Part shown: one piece after another, positions 15,256 through 24,025 of the stretch
Layout of the letters: each line of letters begins with the position of its first letter
How positions within the stretch are numbered: position 1 is the stretch's first letter
Source: Acidipila sp. EB88
Lineage (GTDB): Bacteria; Acidobacteriota; Terriglobia; Terriglobales; Acidobacteriaceae
Direction of reading: 5' to 3'
NCBI RefSeq assembly: GCF_003858395.1
Contig: NZ_QWEV01000005.1
Span: 2,108,001-2,172,000, forward strand
DNA length: 64,000 nt
Translations under genes and position numbers: made by a program
The notes under the pieces: generated by a model
The model's input: the letters and a program-made list of their open reading frames with translations, nothing else
The model's database searches: none
Told to the model about the DNA's origin: nothing

Positions 15256-15975
15256 GTGACCTCCACTGCCGTTCTGCCGACATCGCCTTCTGCCAACGCC
15301 CCCACCATCATTGAGGCCGCGCACCTTGGCAAGACCTACCGCATCGGCAAGCTCGAGGTTCCGGCTTTGCAGGATGTCTCCTTCACCGTTGCGGCGGGTG
15401 AGTTTGTGTCCATCATCGGGCCATCCGGAAGCGGCAAGTCAACGCTGTTCTACATCCTGGGGGGCCTGACCAGCGCCACCAGCGGCCAGGTTCGTATCGA
15501 CGGCGTTGACTTCGCAGCGCTCTCCGACAGCGAGCGCACCCGGATGCGCAAGTCCAAGATCGGTTTTGTGTTTCAGAAGTTCAACCTGCTACCCACGCTC
15601 TCCGCGCTGGGCAACATCGAGATCGCCTACGACATTGCAGCCCCGGGCGCACCGCTCGACCGCAAACGACTGCAGGAGCTTGCCGAGATGCTGGGCATCG
15701 CGGGACGTCTCAAGCATCGCCCGTCAGAGCTTTCCGGCGGTGAGCAGCAGAGGGTCGCGATCCTGCGCGCACTGGTCACGAAGCCTGCCATCATCCTCGC
15801 GGATGAACCCACCGGAAATCTCGACACCAAGAACTCGGACGCTGTGCTGGAAATGCTACGCCACTCCAACAAGGTATTTGGGCAAACAGTGTTGATGATC
15901 ACCCACAACCCCGAAGCGGCCGCCTTTGCAGATCGCACCCTACAGATGCGGGACGGCGCCATGCACCACCAGTAG
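15256..15975 (+). CDS. ABC transporter ATP-binding protein, LolD/MacB type
   Basis: 239 residues with all ATPase motifs: Walker A GPSGSGKST (55-63), Q-loop FQKFNLLP, signature ELSGGEQQRVA (158-168), Walker B IILADEPTGNLD (179-190) and the H-loop in ITHNPEAA. The LFYILGG after Walker A and the TGNLDTKN end of Walker B are characteristic of the LolD/MacB/FtsE class, which drive lipoprotein release or macrolide/peptide export through FtsX-type permeases. No permease is next to it, so it is an orphan here. The start is a GTG. A leading 17-residue Ser/Pro-rich stretch may be flexible. Confidence 0.92.
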   Translation: MTSTAVLPTSPSANAPTIIEAAHLGKTYRIGKLEVPALQDVSFTVAAGEFVSIIGPSGSGKSTLFYILGGLTSATSGQVRIDGVDFAALSDSERTRMRKSKIGFVFQKFNLLPTLSALGNIEIAYDIAAPGAPLDRKRLQELAEMLGIAGRLKHRPSELSGGEQQRVAILRALVTKPAIILADEPTGNLDTKNSDAVLEMLRHSNKVFGQTVLMITHNPEAAAFADRTLQMRDGAMHHQ

Positions 15976-16018
15976 CTCCCGCTTTGCACGCTGCATCAGC
16001 ACTGAGTCCTAGTGTGCT

Positions 16019-16171
16019 CTACAGCGCGGTCCTGAGTTCGTCCGCGAACGCGCCCACGGGGTTTGAGACTGCTTTTTGCGCGATTGTGCCGAAGGACTCG
16101 CCACGGCGATACATCAGGTAAGCGGCAGCGGCACCGGACAGAATAGTTCCCCAGAAAAACAGACGTTTCAT
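16019..16171 (-). CDS. Small membrane peptide of 50 residues
   Basis: The start at 16171 has a strong AAGGAGAG ribosome site, better than that of the longer frame. The peptide has a single hydrophobic helix (LFFWGTILSGAAAAYLMY), then RRGESFGTIAQKAV and a tail NPVGAFADELRTAL. It is convergent with the ABC ATPase gene and 43 bases from it. I do not recognise a family. A stress-related single-span membrane protein is possible. Confidence 0.6.
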   Translation of the reverse strand: MKRLFFWGTILSGAAAAYLMYRRGESFGTIAQKAVSNPVGAFADELRTAL

Positions 16172-16299
16172 TGATCTCTCCTTGGGACGCGCGGACGCGT
16201 CAATGTTCAAAAAGGTAGATGCCGCCAGTGGAGAGACGCGTGGTGTACTGCTTCAGGAAAAGAGAGCAATCGTGAGCAGAGGCCGTCAGCCTGTCAAAG

Positions 16300-16328
16300 T
16301 TGACCAAGGCTGCGACCTTCGATAGACT
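16300..16328 (+). promoter_or_regulatory. Sigma-70 promoter for tRNA-Gly
   Basis: TTGACC (16300-16305), a 17-base spacer, and TAGACT (16323-16328), 14 bases before the tRNA 5' end. Close to consensus at both boxes. It may also drive the tRNA-Cys. Confidence 0.7.
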
Positions 16329-16342
16329 TCAACTTGTACCAA

Positions 16343-16417
16343 GCGGGAGTAGCTCAGTGGTAGAGCATCGCCTTGCCAAGGCGAGGGTCGCGGGTTCAAG
16401 TCCCGTCTCCCGCTCCA
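16343..16417 (+). tRNA. tRNA-Gly (GCC)
   Basis: 75 bases including an encoded CCA. Acceptor GCGGGAG pairs with CTCCCGC. The anticodon loop TTGCCAA sits on a CGCC-T / A-GGCG stem, and GTTCAAGTC forms the T loop region. Confidence 0.97.
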
Positions 16418-16514
16418 GTCGCTTCACCTTTCCGAGTGTTTCCCGGTTCCTGTGAAGTGGACTAATGGTACCGGCAGGTTCAGTGGTCGTTCGCTGAAAC
16501 CGCCACTCGATCAT

Positions 16515-16589
16515 GGCGCGGTACCCAAGTGGTAAGGGAGAGGTCTGCAAAACCTTTATGCGCCGGTTCGATCCCGGCCCGCGCCTCCA
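16515..16589 (+). tRNA. tRNA-Cys (GCA)
   Basis: 75 bases including an encoded CCA. Acceptor GGCGCGG pairs with CCGCGCC. Anticodon loop CTGCAAA gives GCA. T arm GCCGGTTCGATCCCGGC. Follows tRNA-Gly by 97 bases. Confidence 0.96.
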
Positions 16590-16634
16590 CTCCTCTGATC
16601 CCTTCTTCCCTACAGCAGATCGAGCTTCTCCTCG

Positions 16635-16674
16635 AAGCGCATGCATTGAGCCCTGGCTCTGCGGCGCTTTTTTT
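16635..16674 (+). terminator. Terminator after tRNA-Cys
   Basis: AAGCGC (16635-16640) pairs with GCGCTT (16664-16669), with further pairing inside. The second arm runs into seven T (16668-16674). Confidence 0.55.
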
Positions 16675-16792
16675 CGGCAGCATCTTCCCCCGCTCCTGAA
16701 GGCTCAAGCAAGTGCTGCCTATTGGTAGCAGCCAGGGAAAGTGCGCGCCGTTTGAAGGCGAGCGCCAGCGATCAGCTGGCGCGTGTAGCTTC

Positions 16793-19700
16793 TCAGTGTG
16801 CGGCGTTCGGTATCGTCTGGGCCGGCGCCGCGGTGAGGTGGTCATAATTCATGATGGCGTTGAACACCAGGGCATAGGTGCCGATGGTTTCGCCGCGATA
16901 GATAGGATCAATCGCGAACAGCAACACGTTGCCAGTGCCCAGGTGTGCGTCCACCACGGCAGCATGCGCGGCAAGCGGCTCCGGGTTTTCAAGCAGGCCG
17001 GAGAGTAGAAGATTCTTTGTATCGGCAAAGCGAAGCACAACCTCCGGCCGCTGGTTCTCCGGAATCACGAAGGGATTATTCCGAAGCTGCTCTTCGTTGA
17101 GCGGCACGGGCTGCCAGGCCTGCACGCTAGGCAGCACGGGTGTTGTTTCGGGAGTGCGATCTTCGGGGGCGTCTTCGTCATTGGGGCCACCACGGCCTGT
17201 CACGCGGTGCGTATTTTTCTCGGTCGGGATCTGCGCGTTGCCGCCGCCAGCCGTGTTGCTGACATTGAATGCCAACCCACTCGCAGAGTAGACCGGCACA
17301 CTGCCGGAGTAGCCCGCAGCGATGAGCCCGGGCTTCACCGTGAGCGCTCCAAGAATGCTGCCCGTGAGCTTCACCGTGCTGGTAGGAGCAACCGACACGC
17401 CAGGCGCAAGCCCGCTCGCGATTGCGAACTGCGCGGAGTCTTCGCTGGTGATGAGCAGGCCGCCTTGCCTGACGAACGATCGCAGGTGCTCAAGACCAAG
17501 CGTGCCGAGACCGGGCCGCATGTCTGCCGTGGCATCGATGCGACCAAGATTGGGCGTGAGTGCCGTGGTCTGCCATGGGAGCGGGTTGCCGTACATGGGC
17601 AGGCCGTCCAGGATGCTTTGCGCCGAAGTGCGCCCGGTGACCGGAGCGAAGACGATCACGTCATACTTGCTGCGCAGGTCGCTCTCGCCGGCAGCTGTCT
17701 GCGTGCTGATGTAGCTGTATGGAATGCCGAGCGTGTCGAAAGCTTCGCGCCACCAGCCCTCGGTCTGCGTGGCGAGCCACGTATGCATCATCGCGATGCG
17801 CGGCTGGTGATCGAGGGTGTGCATCTTGACCGTGGGTAAAGACGCGAGGCTCGCAGCAGGTTCGAGACCAAGATCATGCAGCTTGGTGGTCCAGCCCGTG
17901 TCGGCATCGCGAATGCCCGAGACCAGCATGGAGCCGGCCGCCAGTGTTGTGCCGTTCACGGTCGCCGGCTCATCCAGCACTGCGAACGTTGCTTTTGGAT
18001 ATGCATAGACAAGGCTCAGCAGGTTGATCTGGCCTGTATTGCTGAACGCCCAGATGGCACGGTGCGTATTGTCCAGCGCGGACGGCGCCTTCTCTGCATC
18101 GGCGACATCGACCATTGCGGCGCGCATCGGAACTCGCAGAATGGCAGGGTCGGTCACGCGGGTGACCTTCGCATTGAACAGCAGGCTGAACGACCAGGCG
18201 GTGTCGTCGTACGGCGTTTTTTGCGGATCGTCGGGTGACCAGTACTGCCGGTCCAGCAGCGCATCGGCTGCACGCGCGTAAGGCTGATCCATGCGCACCA
18301 CCCATGAACCAGCCGCGAAGGTTGCCTGCGTAGGGGCCGCTGCGGGGGTTGTGGCGGTGGGCTTGGGAGCGTTCTCGTTGAGGCTTGCGGCACGGTCGGC
18401 AGCGCTTACCAATACGGTTGCTGCCTCGGTAAGTTGCGAAATCTCCACGTGTTGCTTGCTGAGCGTGCGCAGCAGCGCGAGCTGGCGATTGCGATATGCA
18501 GGGTCTGCGGCAAGCACATAAGCAGCAGGTCCGGAACTCGTGGGCTTGGCGATCGAGCGCTTTGCTTTCAGGTAGTAGTTATCCAGAAAGTGCTCGCGGT
18601 TGTTGACGAAATACGACAGGGTGGAGAGCAGCGCTGACTGCTCATAGTTGTTGTTGTCGCGCTGCGACCATAGCACGCTTGCATTGGGCGGGTTCTGCCG
18701 GTACCAGGTGCGGGCGTACTCGTCGGGCGTCAGGATGCGCTTGACGGTATCGGCGCCCCCGTTGCCGAAGGTCTCGTAGAGGCGGCTGATGCCGTTGTGC
18801 ATGCCCGCGAGAAACATCAGGTAGCCGGGGCTCCAGGTATCGAACTCGCCATGCGTGAACACGCCCGGCATGCCGAAGTTCTGCATTTGCCCGACGTTGT
18901 TCCATCCGAGGGCCGCCCACTCATCGGCCAGCAGGGGATCGATCCAGGCGTTGTATGGTCCATCGCCCACCGTGTTGTCGTACAGGAAGGGCACGGACTC
19001 GTGCAGGTCATGCAAAACCTGCGCATGGAAGTTCAGAAACGTATCAAGCACGTGCTGTGTCAGCGCGAGCGTCATCGCCATGGCGTCGCGATTGTTGTCG
19101 TGCGCTACGTAGTGGCCCCAGTACACGAGTCGGGGATAGGTCTGGTTCGGGTGTGCGAGGTGCCACTTGTATACGTCCACCATGCGGTCGCGTCCATCCA
19201 CCTCGACCACCGGCGTAATCAGCACCACCATGTGCTGGCGGATGTACTGGATGTACGGCGAGTCATCGACCGCGAGACGGTAGGCCAGCTCCATCAGCGC
19301 GGTGGGTGCACCGGTCTCGGGCGAGTGGATGGTGCCGGTGATGTAGTACACGGGGAAGCTCTGCTTCGCGATCGTGGCTGCCTGCTCGTCGGTGATCCCG
19401 GACTTGCGCGGATCGGCCAGCTGCGCGAGCCGCGCATTGTTCGCGTCCATCTGCTCCAGCAGCGAAGCATCGCCGACAGCCGCGGCAATCATCTCGCGGC
19501 CTTCTTCGCTCTTGCCGATCGAGAACACTTTTACGCGCGGCGTCTTCGAGGCCAGCAGGCGGAAGTACTTGGTCACATCCTCTGAGTAGGGAAGCTTGCC
19601 GGGCGCCCCCGCGATATCACCAAGAACAGCTGCTGGTGTAGGCACGGTGTTGGAAGCGGGAAGGTAGTCGGTCAGGGACGAGTTGAAGTAAGGCTCGGTC

Positions 19701-19873
19701 GTGTCCTTCGCAATGGCCGCCGTGTATGCCTGGTCAACGGCCTGGTGTGGATCGCGCGCATATTGCTGCTGCATGGCAGCAGGCACCGCTGGCGCGGGTA
19801 TTTGTGCTTGCAACGGTGCCATACCCGTGAGCATGGCAGCGACGGTAGCAACCGCAAAGAGATGTTTCAACAC
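16793..19873 (-). CDS. Exported M14-type zinc carboxypeptidase family protein, 1026 residues
   Basis: A signal peptide (LFAVATVAAMLTGMAPLQA-Q) leads into an M14 domain. The zinc motif HSPE is at 183-186 (TIHSPETGAP) and a further His is in VLHDLHESVPF near 291. After about residue 450 the sequence changes to a long C-terminal part with RIAMMHTWLATQTEGWWREAFD and FVRQGGLLITSEDSAQF, which looks like a glutamine-amidotransferase/ThuA-type fold. Many acidobacterial genomes carry such long M14 proteins. It should cleave peptides or peptide-like bonds in the periplasm. The GTG start has GGAG upstream. The next gene upstream on the same strand is an S9 peptidase, 110 bases away. Confidence 0.85.
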   Translation of the reverse strand: MLKHLFAVATVAAMLTGMAPLQAQIPAPAVPAAMQQQYARDPHQAVDQAYTAAIAKDTTEPYFNSSLTDYLPASNTVPTPAAVLGDIAGAPGKLPYSEDVTKYFRLLASKTPRVKVFSIGKSEEGREMIAAAVGDASLLEQMDANNARLAQLADPRKSGITDEQAATIAKQSFPVYYITGTIHSPETGAPTALMELAYRLAVDDSPYIQYIRQHMVVLITPVVEVDGRDRMVDVYKWHLAHPNQTYPRLVYWGHYVAHDNNRDAMAMTLALTQHVLDTFLNFHAQVLHDLHESVPFLYDNTVGDGPYNAWIDPLLADEWAALGWNNVGQMQNFGMPGVFTHGEFDTWSPGYLMFLAGMHNGISRLYETFGNGGADTVKRILTPDEYARTWYRQNPPNASVLWSQRDNNNYEQSALLSTLSYFVNNREHFLDNYYLKAKRSIAKPTSSGPAAYVLAADPAYRNRQLALLRTLSKQHVEISQLTEAATVLVSAADRAASLNENAPKPTATTPAAAPTQATFAAGSWVVRMDQPYARAADALLDRQYWSPDDPQKTPYDDTAWSFSLLFNAKVTRVTDPAILRVPMRAAMVDVADAEKAPSALDNTHRAIWAFSNTGQINLLSLVYAYPKATFAVLDEPATVNGTTLAAGSMLVSGIRDADTGWTTKLHDLGLEPAASLASLPTVKMHTLDHQPRIAMMHTWLATQTEGWWREAFDTLGIPYSYISTQTAAGESDLRSKYDVIVFAPVTGRTSAQSILDGLPMYGNPLPWQTTALTPNLGRIDATADMRPGLGTLGLEHLRSFVRQGGLLITSEDSAQFAIASGLAPGVSVAPTSTVKLTGSILGALTVKPGLIAAGYSGSVPVYSASGLAFNVSNTAGGGNAQIPTEKNTHRVTGRGGPNDEDAPEDRTPETTPVLPSVQAWQPVPLNEEQLRNNPFVIPENQRPEVVLRFADTKNLLLSGLLENPEPLAAHAAVVDAHLGTGNVLLFAIDPIYRGETIGTYALVFNAIMNYDHLTAAPAQTIPNAAH

Positions 19874-19982
19874 TTGGGAACTCCGGAAGGGGATCTAGGC
19901 TGCAATGGCTGCGGTCGTTGCCAGCCGCGAACTGCGCGTTGCCTGCAGAGTTCGCGGCTGAGTCCAGAGAAAGCGATTGCGC

Positions 19983-22037
19983 TTACTGCGCCGCAGCGGC
20001 TGTTTTCGCAGGCGCAGGCGAAACTGCCGGAGGTGTCAGCCCCAGGTACCGGTCGTACCACCCGAACCAGCGCGTATACCGATCGCGGATGAACGAAGGC
20101 CGGGTGAAGCCGTGAAACTGTCCCGGGTACACGATCAGCTCGGCCGGCGTACCGACACTCTTGAGCGCTTCGTACATCTGCTCTCCGCCCTCTACCGGCA
20201 CGTTGAAGTCCTGGTCGCCACCCATGAACAGCGTGGGCGTCTTGATGCGATCCGCGTGGAAAAACGGGTACGACAGCTTAATGTAGAGGTCAGGGTTTTT
20301 CCACGGCGCTCCGATCTCGTTGTCGTACTGCAGGATGTACTCATCCACGCCATACAAGCCGAGCAAATTACCCATGCCCGCACCGCTGGAGGCAGCCTTG
20401 AAGCGCGTGGTGCTGGCGATGGTGTAGTCCGTGAGGATGCCGCCGTAACTCCATCCGCCAATAGCCATCTTGTCCGCATCGATGGTGCCCGTGGCCACCG
20501 CCGCATCGACCGAGGCCAGCAGATCCGTCACTTCCTTGTTGCCCCAGTCCGCGTTGATGGCGTGCGAGTAGGCGAAGCCACGTCCATTGGAGCCGCGATA
20601 GTTCACGTTGAGCACCGCGTATCCATGCGCGGCAAAGAGCTGCCGCGAAAGGTCAAACGTGTGCATGTCTTCCGCGGTGGGGCCGCCGTGGATGAACAAC
20701 AGCATCGGGGCCTTGGTGCCGGGCTTGTAACCGACGGGCATGGTCAGCAGGCTATGCACCTCGTTGCCGTCCTTGGTCTTCGCTTCGAGATCCTGCGTCG
20801 GCGCCAGTTCGAGCGACGCCACCAGTGCATCATTATGGTGCGTAAGTGCGCGCAAAGTGCTGCCCTCAAGCGCATACATCTCCGACAGCTTGCCGTCTGT
20901 GGACCAGAGCAGCGCGGTGTGGTCCTTGGCGGAAGCGAGCGCCGCCGCATCGCCCGGCCCTTGCGTCAGGCGCTCAGGCGCGGCATCCGCTGCAAGCGGG
21001 ATCCTCTCGGCATAGCTGTTGCGGTCGTCGGTTACCGTGACCAGCAGCGCGGTGCCGTCCTCTGTCCACACGGGCGCGCTCACCGGGCGATCGAGCTTGG
21101 TCGTCAGGATGCGCACGGTGCCGCCGGCTGCCGGCACCACGGCCAGACGCTCCTGGTTGTAGATGGAGTAGCCCGGCGTTACTGCTTCGCGGAAGGCGAT
21201 GGTCTTGCTGTCCGGGCTCCACGCCAGCGGGGCTTCGTCGGGGCCCTTGAAGGTCGTCAGCTGGCGCGGCGTGCTGCCTGGCTTCGCGTCTACGACAAAC
21301 ACGTCTGAGTTGGCGGTGCGTGTCGGGTCGGGCAGTTCGCGGCGGCTGGTGAACGCGATCTGCGTGCCGTCCGGCGACCACTCCGCGTCGTGCTCTTCGA
21401 AGCGATCTTCTTCGTTGGGGATCAGGCGCGTGGTCTTCGCGGTCGCGATGTCAAAGAGAAACAGGTGCGGGTGCTTGTCAGTCAGGTAACCCTGCACGTC
21501 CTGCTTGAAGTGGTAACCATCCATCACGATCGGCTTGGGCGGCACGGGCTTCCCGTTTTTGGGCTCTTCCGGCTCATCTTTCGCCTGCAGCGTCAGCAGC
21601 AACTGCTTTGAGTCGGGCGACCACCGGTAGTCTTCGAGGTCTTCCTTCACACCTGTCAGTTGTCGCGCTTCACCACCTCGACGATCCAGCACCCAGACCT
21701 GCGTGCCCTTGGCCTTGCCCGGCCGACCCGAAGTAAACGCAAGGTACCTGCCGTCCGGGCTCCAGCGCGGCGCGCCCGCGCCTTCCGTGTCGTAGGTCAG
21801 CTGGATCAACTCGGTGCCGTCCCAGCTCAGCATCCACAGGTTCGCGACGTTCTTGTCGGCTTCTGTATCTGTATGGCGCAGGGTGTAGGCAATCCACTTA
21901 CCGTCCGGCGAAATCTCGGGTTTGCCCACCTGCTGGACCTTGGCGAGATCGTCAAGGGTCAGGCGGTGTGGCGCCTGGGCAAAGAGGGTGGATGCAAGCA
22001 GCGGAAGGATGGCGAGCGAGAGGGAGCGCGGCGTCAT
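19983..22037 (-). CDS. Exported S9 prolyl oligopeptidase / acylaminoacyl-peptidase
   Basis: 684 residues. A signal peptide (LSLAILPLLASTLFA-Q) precedes a beta-propeller made of repeated WSPDG elements (SPDGKWIAYT, RWSPDGRYLAF, RWSPDSKQLL, EWSPDGTQIAF). The catalytic domain holds LLFIHGGP, the nucleophile in GGWSYGG near residue 530, the Asp in GGDQDFNVP and the His in GQFHGF. It cleaves short peptides in the periplasm. An Ala/Pro-rich tail ends the protein. It is transcribed toward the M14 gene and may share its transcript, together forming a peptide-degradation block. Confidence 0.93.
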   Translation of the reverse strand: MTPRSLSLAILPLLASTLFAQAPHRLTLDDLAKVQQVGKPEISPDGKWIAYTLRHTDTEADKNVANLWMLSWDGTELIQLTYDTEGAGAPRWSPDGRYLAFTSGRPGKAKGTQVWVLDRRGGEARQLTGVKEDLEDYRWSPDSKQLLLTLQAKDEPEEPKNGKPVPPKPIVMDGYHFKQDVQGYLTDKHPHLFLFDIATAKTTRLIPNEEDRFEEHDAEWSPDGTQIAFTSRRELPDPTRTANSDVFVVDAKPGSTPRQLTTFKGPDEAPLAWSPDSKTIAFREAVTPGYSIYNQERLAVVPAAGGTVRILTTKLDRPVSAPVWTEDGTALLVTVTDDRNSYAERIPLAADAAPERLTQGPGDAAALASAKDHTALLWSTDGKLSEMYALEGSTLRALTHHNDALVASLELAPTQDLEAKTKDGNEVHSLLTMPVGYKPGTKAPMLLFIHGGPTAEDMHTFDLSRQLFAAHGYAVLNVNYRGSNGRGFAYSHAINADWGNKEVTDLLASVDAAVATGTIDADKMAIGGWSYGGILTDYTIASTTRFKAASSGAGMGNLLGLYGVDEYILQYDNEIGAPWKNPDLYIKLSYPFFHADRIKTPTLFMGGDQDFNVPVEGGEQMYEALKSVGTPAELIVYPGQFHGFTRPSFIRDRYTRWFGWYDRYLGLTPPAVSPAPAKTAAAAQ

Positions 22038-22241
22038 GGCGCGAGTGTAGCAGTCTGCCGGGCAATGGCTGCCTGCACTTTCTGCCTCGCTTTTATGCCG
22101 GATCTTGAATCCGGCGGACAGCTTCAGCAGGCAAGCCAGCTACGCAGCATTCTTCTTTTCAGTGCAGGCAACGTTTACTGGTAAGTGGCGCTCACACTGC
22201 GCATACGGCATACAGCCCTGAGTACGGAAAGAGGAAGCAAC

Positions 22242-22505
22242 ATGCATGGATTTATTTGGTGGATTATCGTCGGGCTGATTGCCGGCTGGCTAACGGGCAA
22301 ACTCATGAGCGGCGGCGGTTACGGCGCGATCATGGACATCATCATCGGCATCATCGGTGCATTCGTGGGCGGCTTCATCATGTCGCACCTGGGCTTCGCA
22401 GGCTCGGGCGGGCTGATCTACACCGTGATCGTGGCCGTGATCGGCGCAGTCATCCTGACGTTCCTGCTTCGCCTTGTCACGCGAGGGCGGGTACAGCAGG
22501 TTTAG
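22242..22505 (+). CDS. GlsB/YeaQ/YmgE family membrane protein
   Basis: 87 residues. Three hydrophobic segments, with the family opening FIWWIIVGLIAGWLTGKLM, the GGGYGAIMDIIIGIIGAFVGGF loop and a final LIYTVIVAVIGAVILTFLLRL. Small transglycosylase-associated or stress-induced inner-membrane proteins of unknown mechanism. The start at 22242 has GAGGAAG 6 bases before it, while the longer frame from 22185 does not. A perfect hairpin follows. Confidence 0.92.
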   Translation: MHGFIWWIIVGLIAGWLTGKLMSGGGYGAIMDIIIGIIGAFVGGFIMSHLGFAGSGGLIYTVIVAVIGAVILTFLLRLVTRGRVQQV

Positions 22506-22522
22506 CTACCCGCAAGGATCTG

Positions 22523-22557
22523 CGCCAAGGGCCCCAGCATCCCTGGGGCCCTTGGCG
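22523..22557 (+). terminator. Strong hairpin after the GlsB gene
   Basis: Perfect 15-base arms (CGCCAAGGGCCCCAG and its complement) with a 5-base loop. The T-rich run behind it is weak. Confidence 0.7.
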
Positions 22558-22707
22558 TTGCTGTTGGCCGAGTCCAGAGGCTGATGGCGGTATTCTGAAC
22601 AGGTACGTTTTGCCACCGCCTGCAGACCATGCCTGCGTGGAGCGCCACCCCGGGGAATCTAGTTCGGGATCTGGCAGCATCGGCAGCGTACAGAGCAGGA
22701 GACATGC

Positions 22708-23979
22708 ATGAGCGTCCGCCAACGGCGCGTAGTTGTCACCGGCGTAGGCCTGGTTAGTCCGCTGGGTACTGGCAGGGAAAAAACATGGGCTGGCATTCAG
22801 GCCGGCGAGCCAGGCATCGCACCGATCACGCTTTTCGATGCCACAGGCTACGTCTGTAATTTTGCGGGTGAGGTCAAGGACTTCGAGCCGCACCTGTTTG
22901 TAGACCGCAAAGACATCAAGAAGATGGGGCGCTTTATCCAGTTTGCGCTTGCTGCCGCGGCCGAGGCCATGACACAGAGCAAGCTCGATATGACGCACGA
23001 AGAGCGCGATCGCGTGGGCGTTTACGTCGGCAGCGGCATCGGCGGCTTCGAGGTGATCGAGCGCGAACACTCCAAGCTGACCACGAGCGGCCCCGACCGG
23101 GTCTCACCGTTCTTTATCCCTGCGACCATTGCGAACCTTGCGGCGGGGCAGATCTCCATCCGATACGGGGCAGCCGGCCCGAACCTTACTGTGGCGACAG
23201 CCTGCACGAGCGGTGCCCACGGTATTGGCGAATCCTTCCGGATCATTGAGCGGGGCGATGCTGACATCATGATCTGTGGTGGAGCAGAAGCCGCGGTGAC
23301 GCCGCTCTCCATTGCGGGCTTCTCCGCCATGCGTGCGTTATCCACCCGCGTGGACGACCCTGCGCACGCATCGCGTCCGTGGGATATGAGCCGCGATGGT
23401 TTCGTGGTGGGTGAAGGCGCGGGCATCCTGATCCTGGAAGAGCTGCAGCACGCCGTGCAGCGCGGTGCGGTGATCCTGGCCGAACTGGTTGGCTACGCCG
23501 CCAACTCGGACGCGTTCCACACCAATGCCCCGCCCGAGGATGGCGAAGGTGTGCGCCGCGTGATGCAGCTGGCCTTGCGCGATGCCGCGCTGGAGCCGTC
23601 ACAGGTGCAGTATCTCAACGCCCACGCCACATCCACCCCGATGGGTGACCGGGCAGAGGCAAGGGCTATCTGCGCGGCCTTCGGCGACGCCGCTCCTGCG
23701 CTGCTGGTCAGCTCCACAAAGTCCATGACAGGCCACCTGCTGGGCGGCGCGGGCAGCCTCGAGGCCGGAATCACGGTGATGGCACTGCGCGACCAGGTTG
23801 CGCCGCCACTCACCAATGTGCACGACGCGGAGCCTGACTGCGGCTTCCAGTTGGTTCGGGACAAGGCGCTGCCCACCGCGATGGAATACGCCATGACGAA
23901 CTCGTTCGGCTTCGGCGGCACCAACGCTTCGCTGATCTTTAAGCGCTACGTGCCCGACGTACACGTCCATGGATCGTGA
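22708..23979 (+). CDS. fabF: Beta-ketoacyl-ACP synthase II (FabF type)
   Basis: 423 residues. It carries the full Cys-His-His triad: Cys166 in ATACTSGAHG, His306 in NAHATSTPMGD and His343 in KSMTGHLLGGAG. FGFGGTNASLIF closes the protein. It condenses malonyl-ACP with acyl-ACP in fatty acid elongation in the cytoplasm. No acp, fabG or fabD is adjacent, so it is not in a classic fab cluster. It may be a second KAS rather than the housekeeping copy. GGAGAC lies just before the ATG. Confidence 0.95.
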   Translation: MSVRQRRVVVTGVGLVSPLGTGREKTWAGIQAGEPGIAPITLFDATGYVCNFAGEVKDFEPHLFVDRKDIKKMGRFIQFALAAAAEAMTQSKLDMTHEERDRVGVYVGSGIGGFEVIEREHSKLTTSGPDRVSPFFIPATIANLAAGQISIRYGAAGPNLTVATACTSGAHGIGESFRIIERGDADIMICGGAEAAVTPLSIAGFSAMRALSTRVDDPAHASRPWDMSRDGFVVGEGAGILILEELQHAVQRGAVILAELVGYAANSDAFHTNAPPEDGEGVRRVMQLALRDAALEPSQVQYLNAHATSTPMGDRAEARAICAAFGDAAPALLVSSTKSMTGHLLGGAGSLEAGITVMALRDQVAPPLTNVHDAEPDCGFQLVRDKALPTAMEYAMTNSFGFGGTNASLIFKRYVPDVHVHGS

Positions 23980-24025
23980 ACCGCCAGCGGCCGAAAGGCC
24001 GCTCGCAGACGTTTAGAGTGGAAGT

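Noticed and set aside
16329..16646. Minus-strand frame of 105 residues with TGLEPATLALARRCSTTE and GPGSNRRIKVLQTSPLPLGY
   Set aside because: These are the well-known false proteins made by reading tRNA-Gly and tRNA-Cys backwards.
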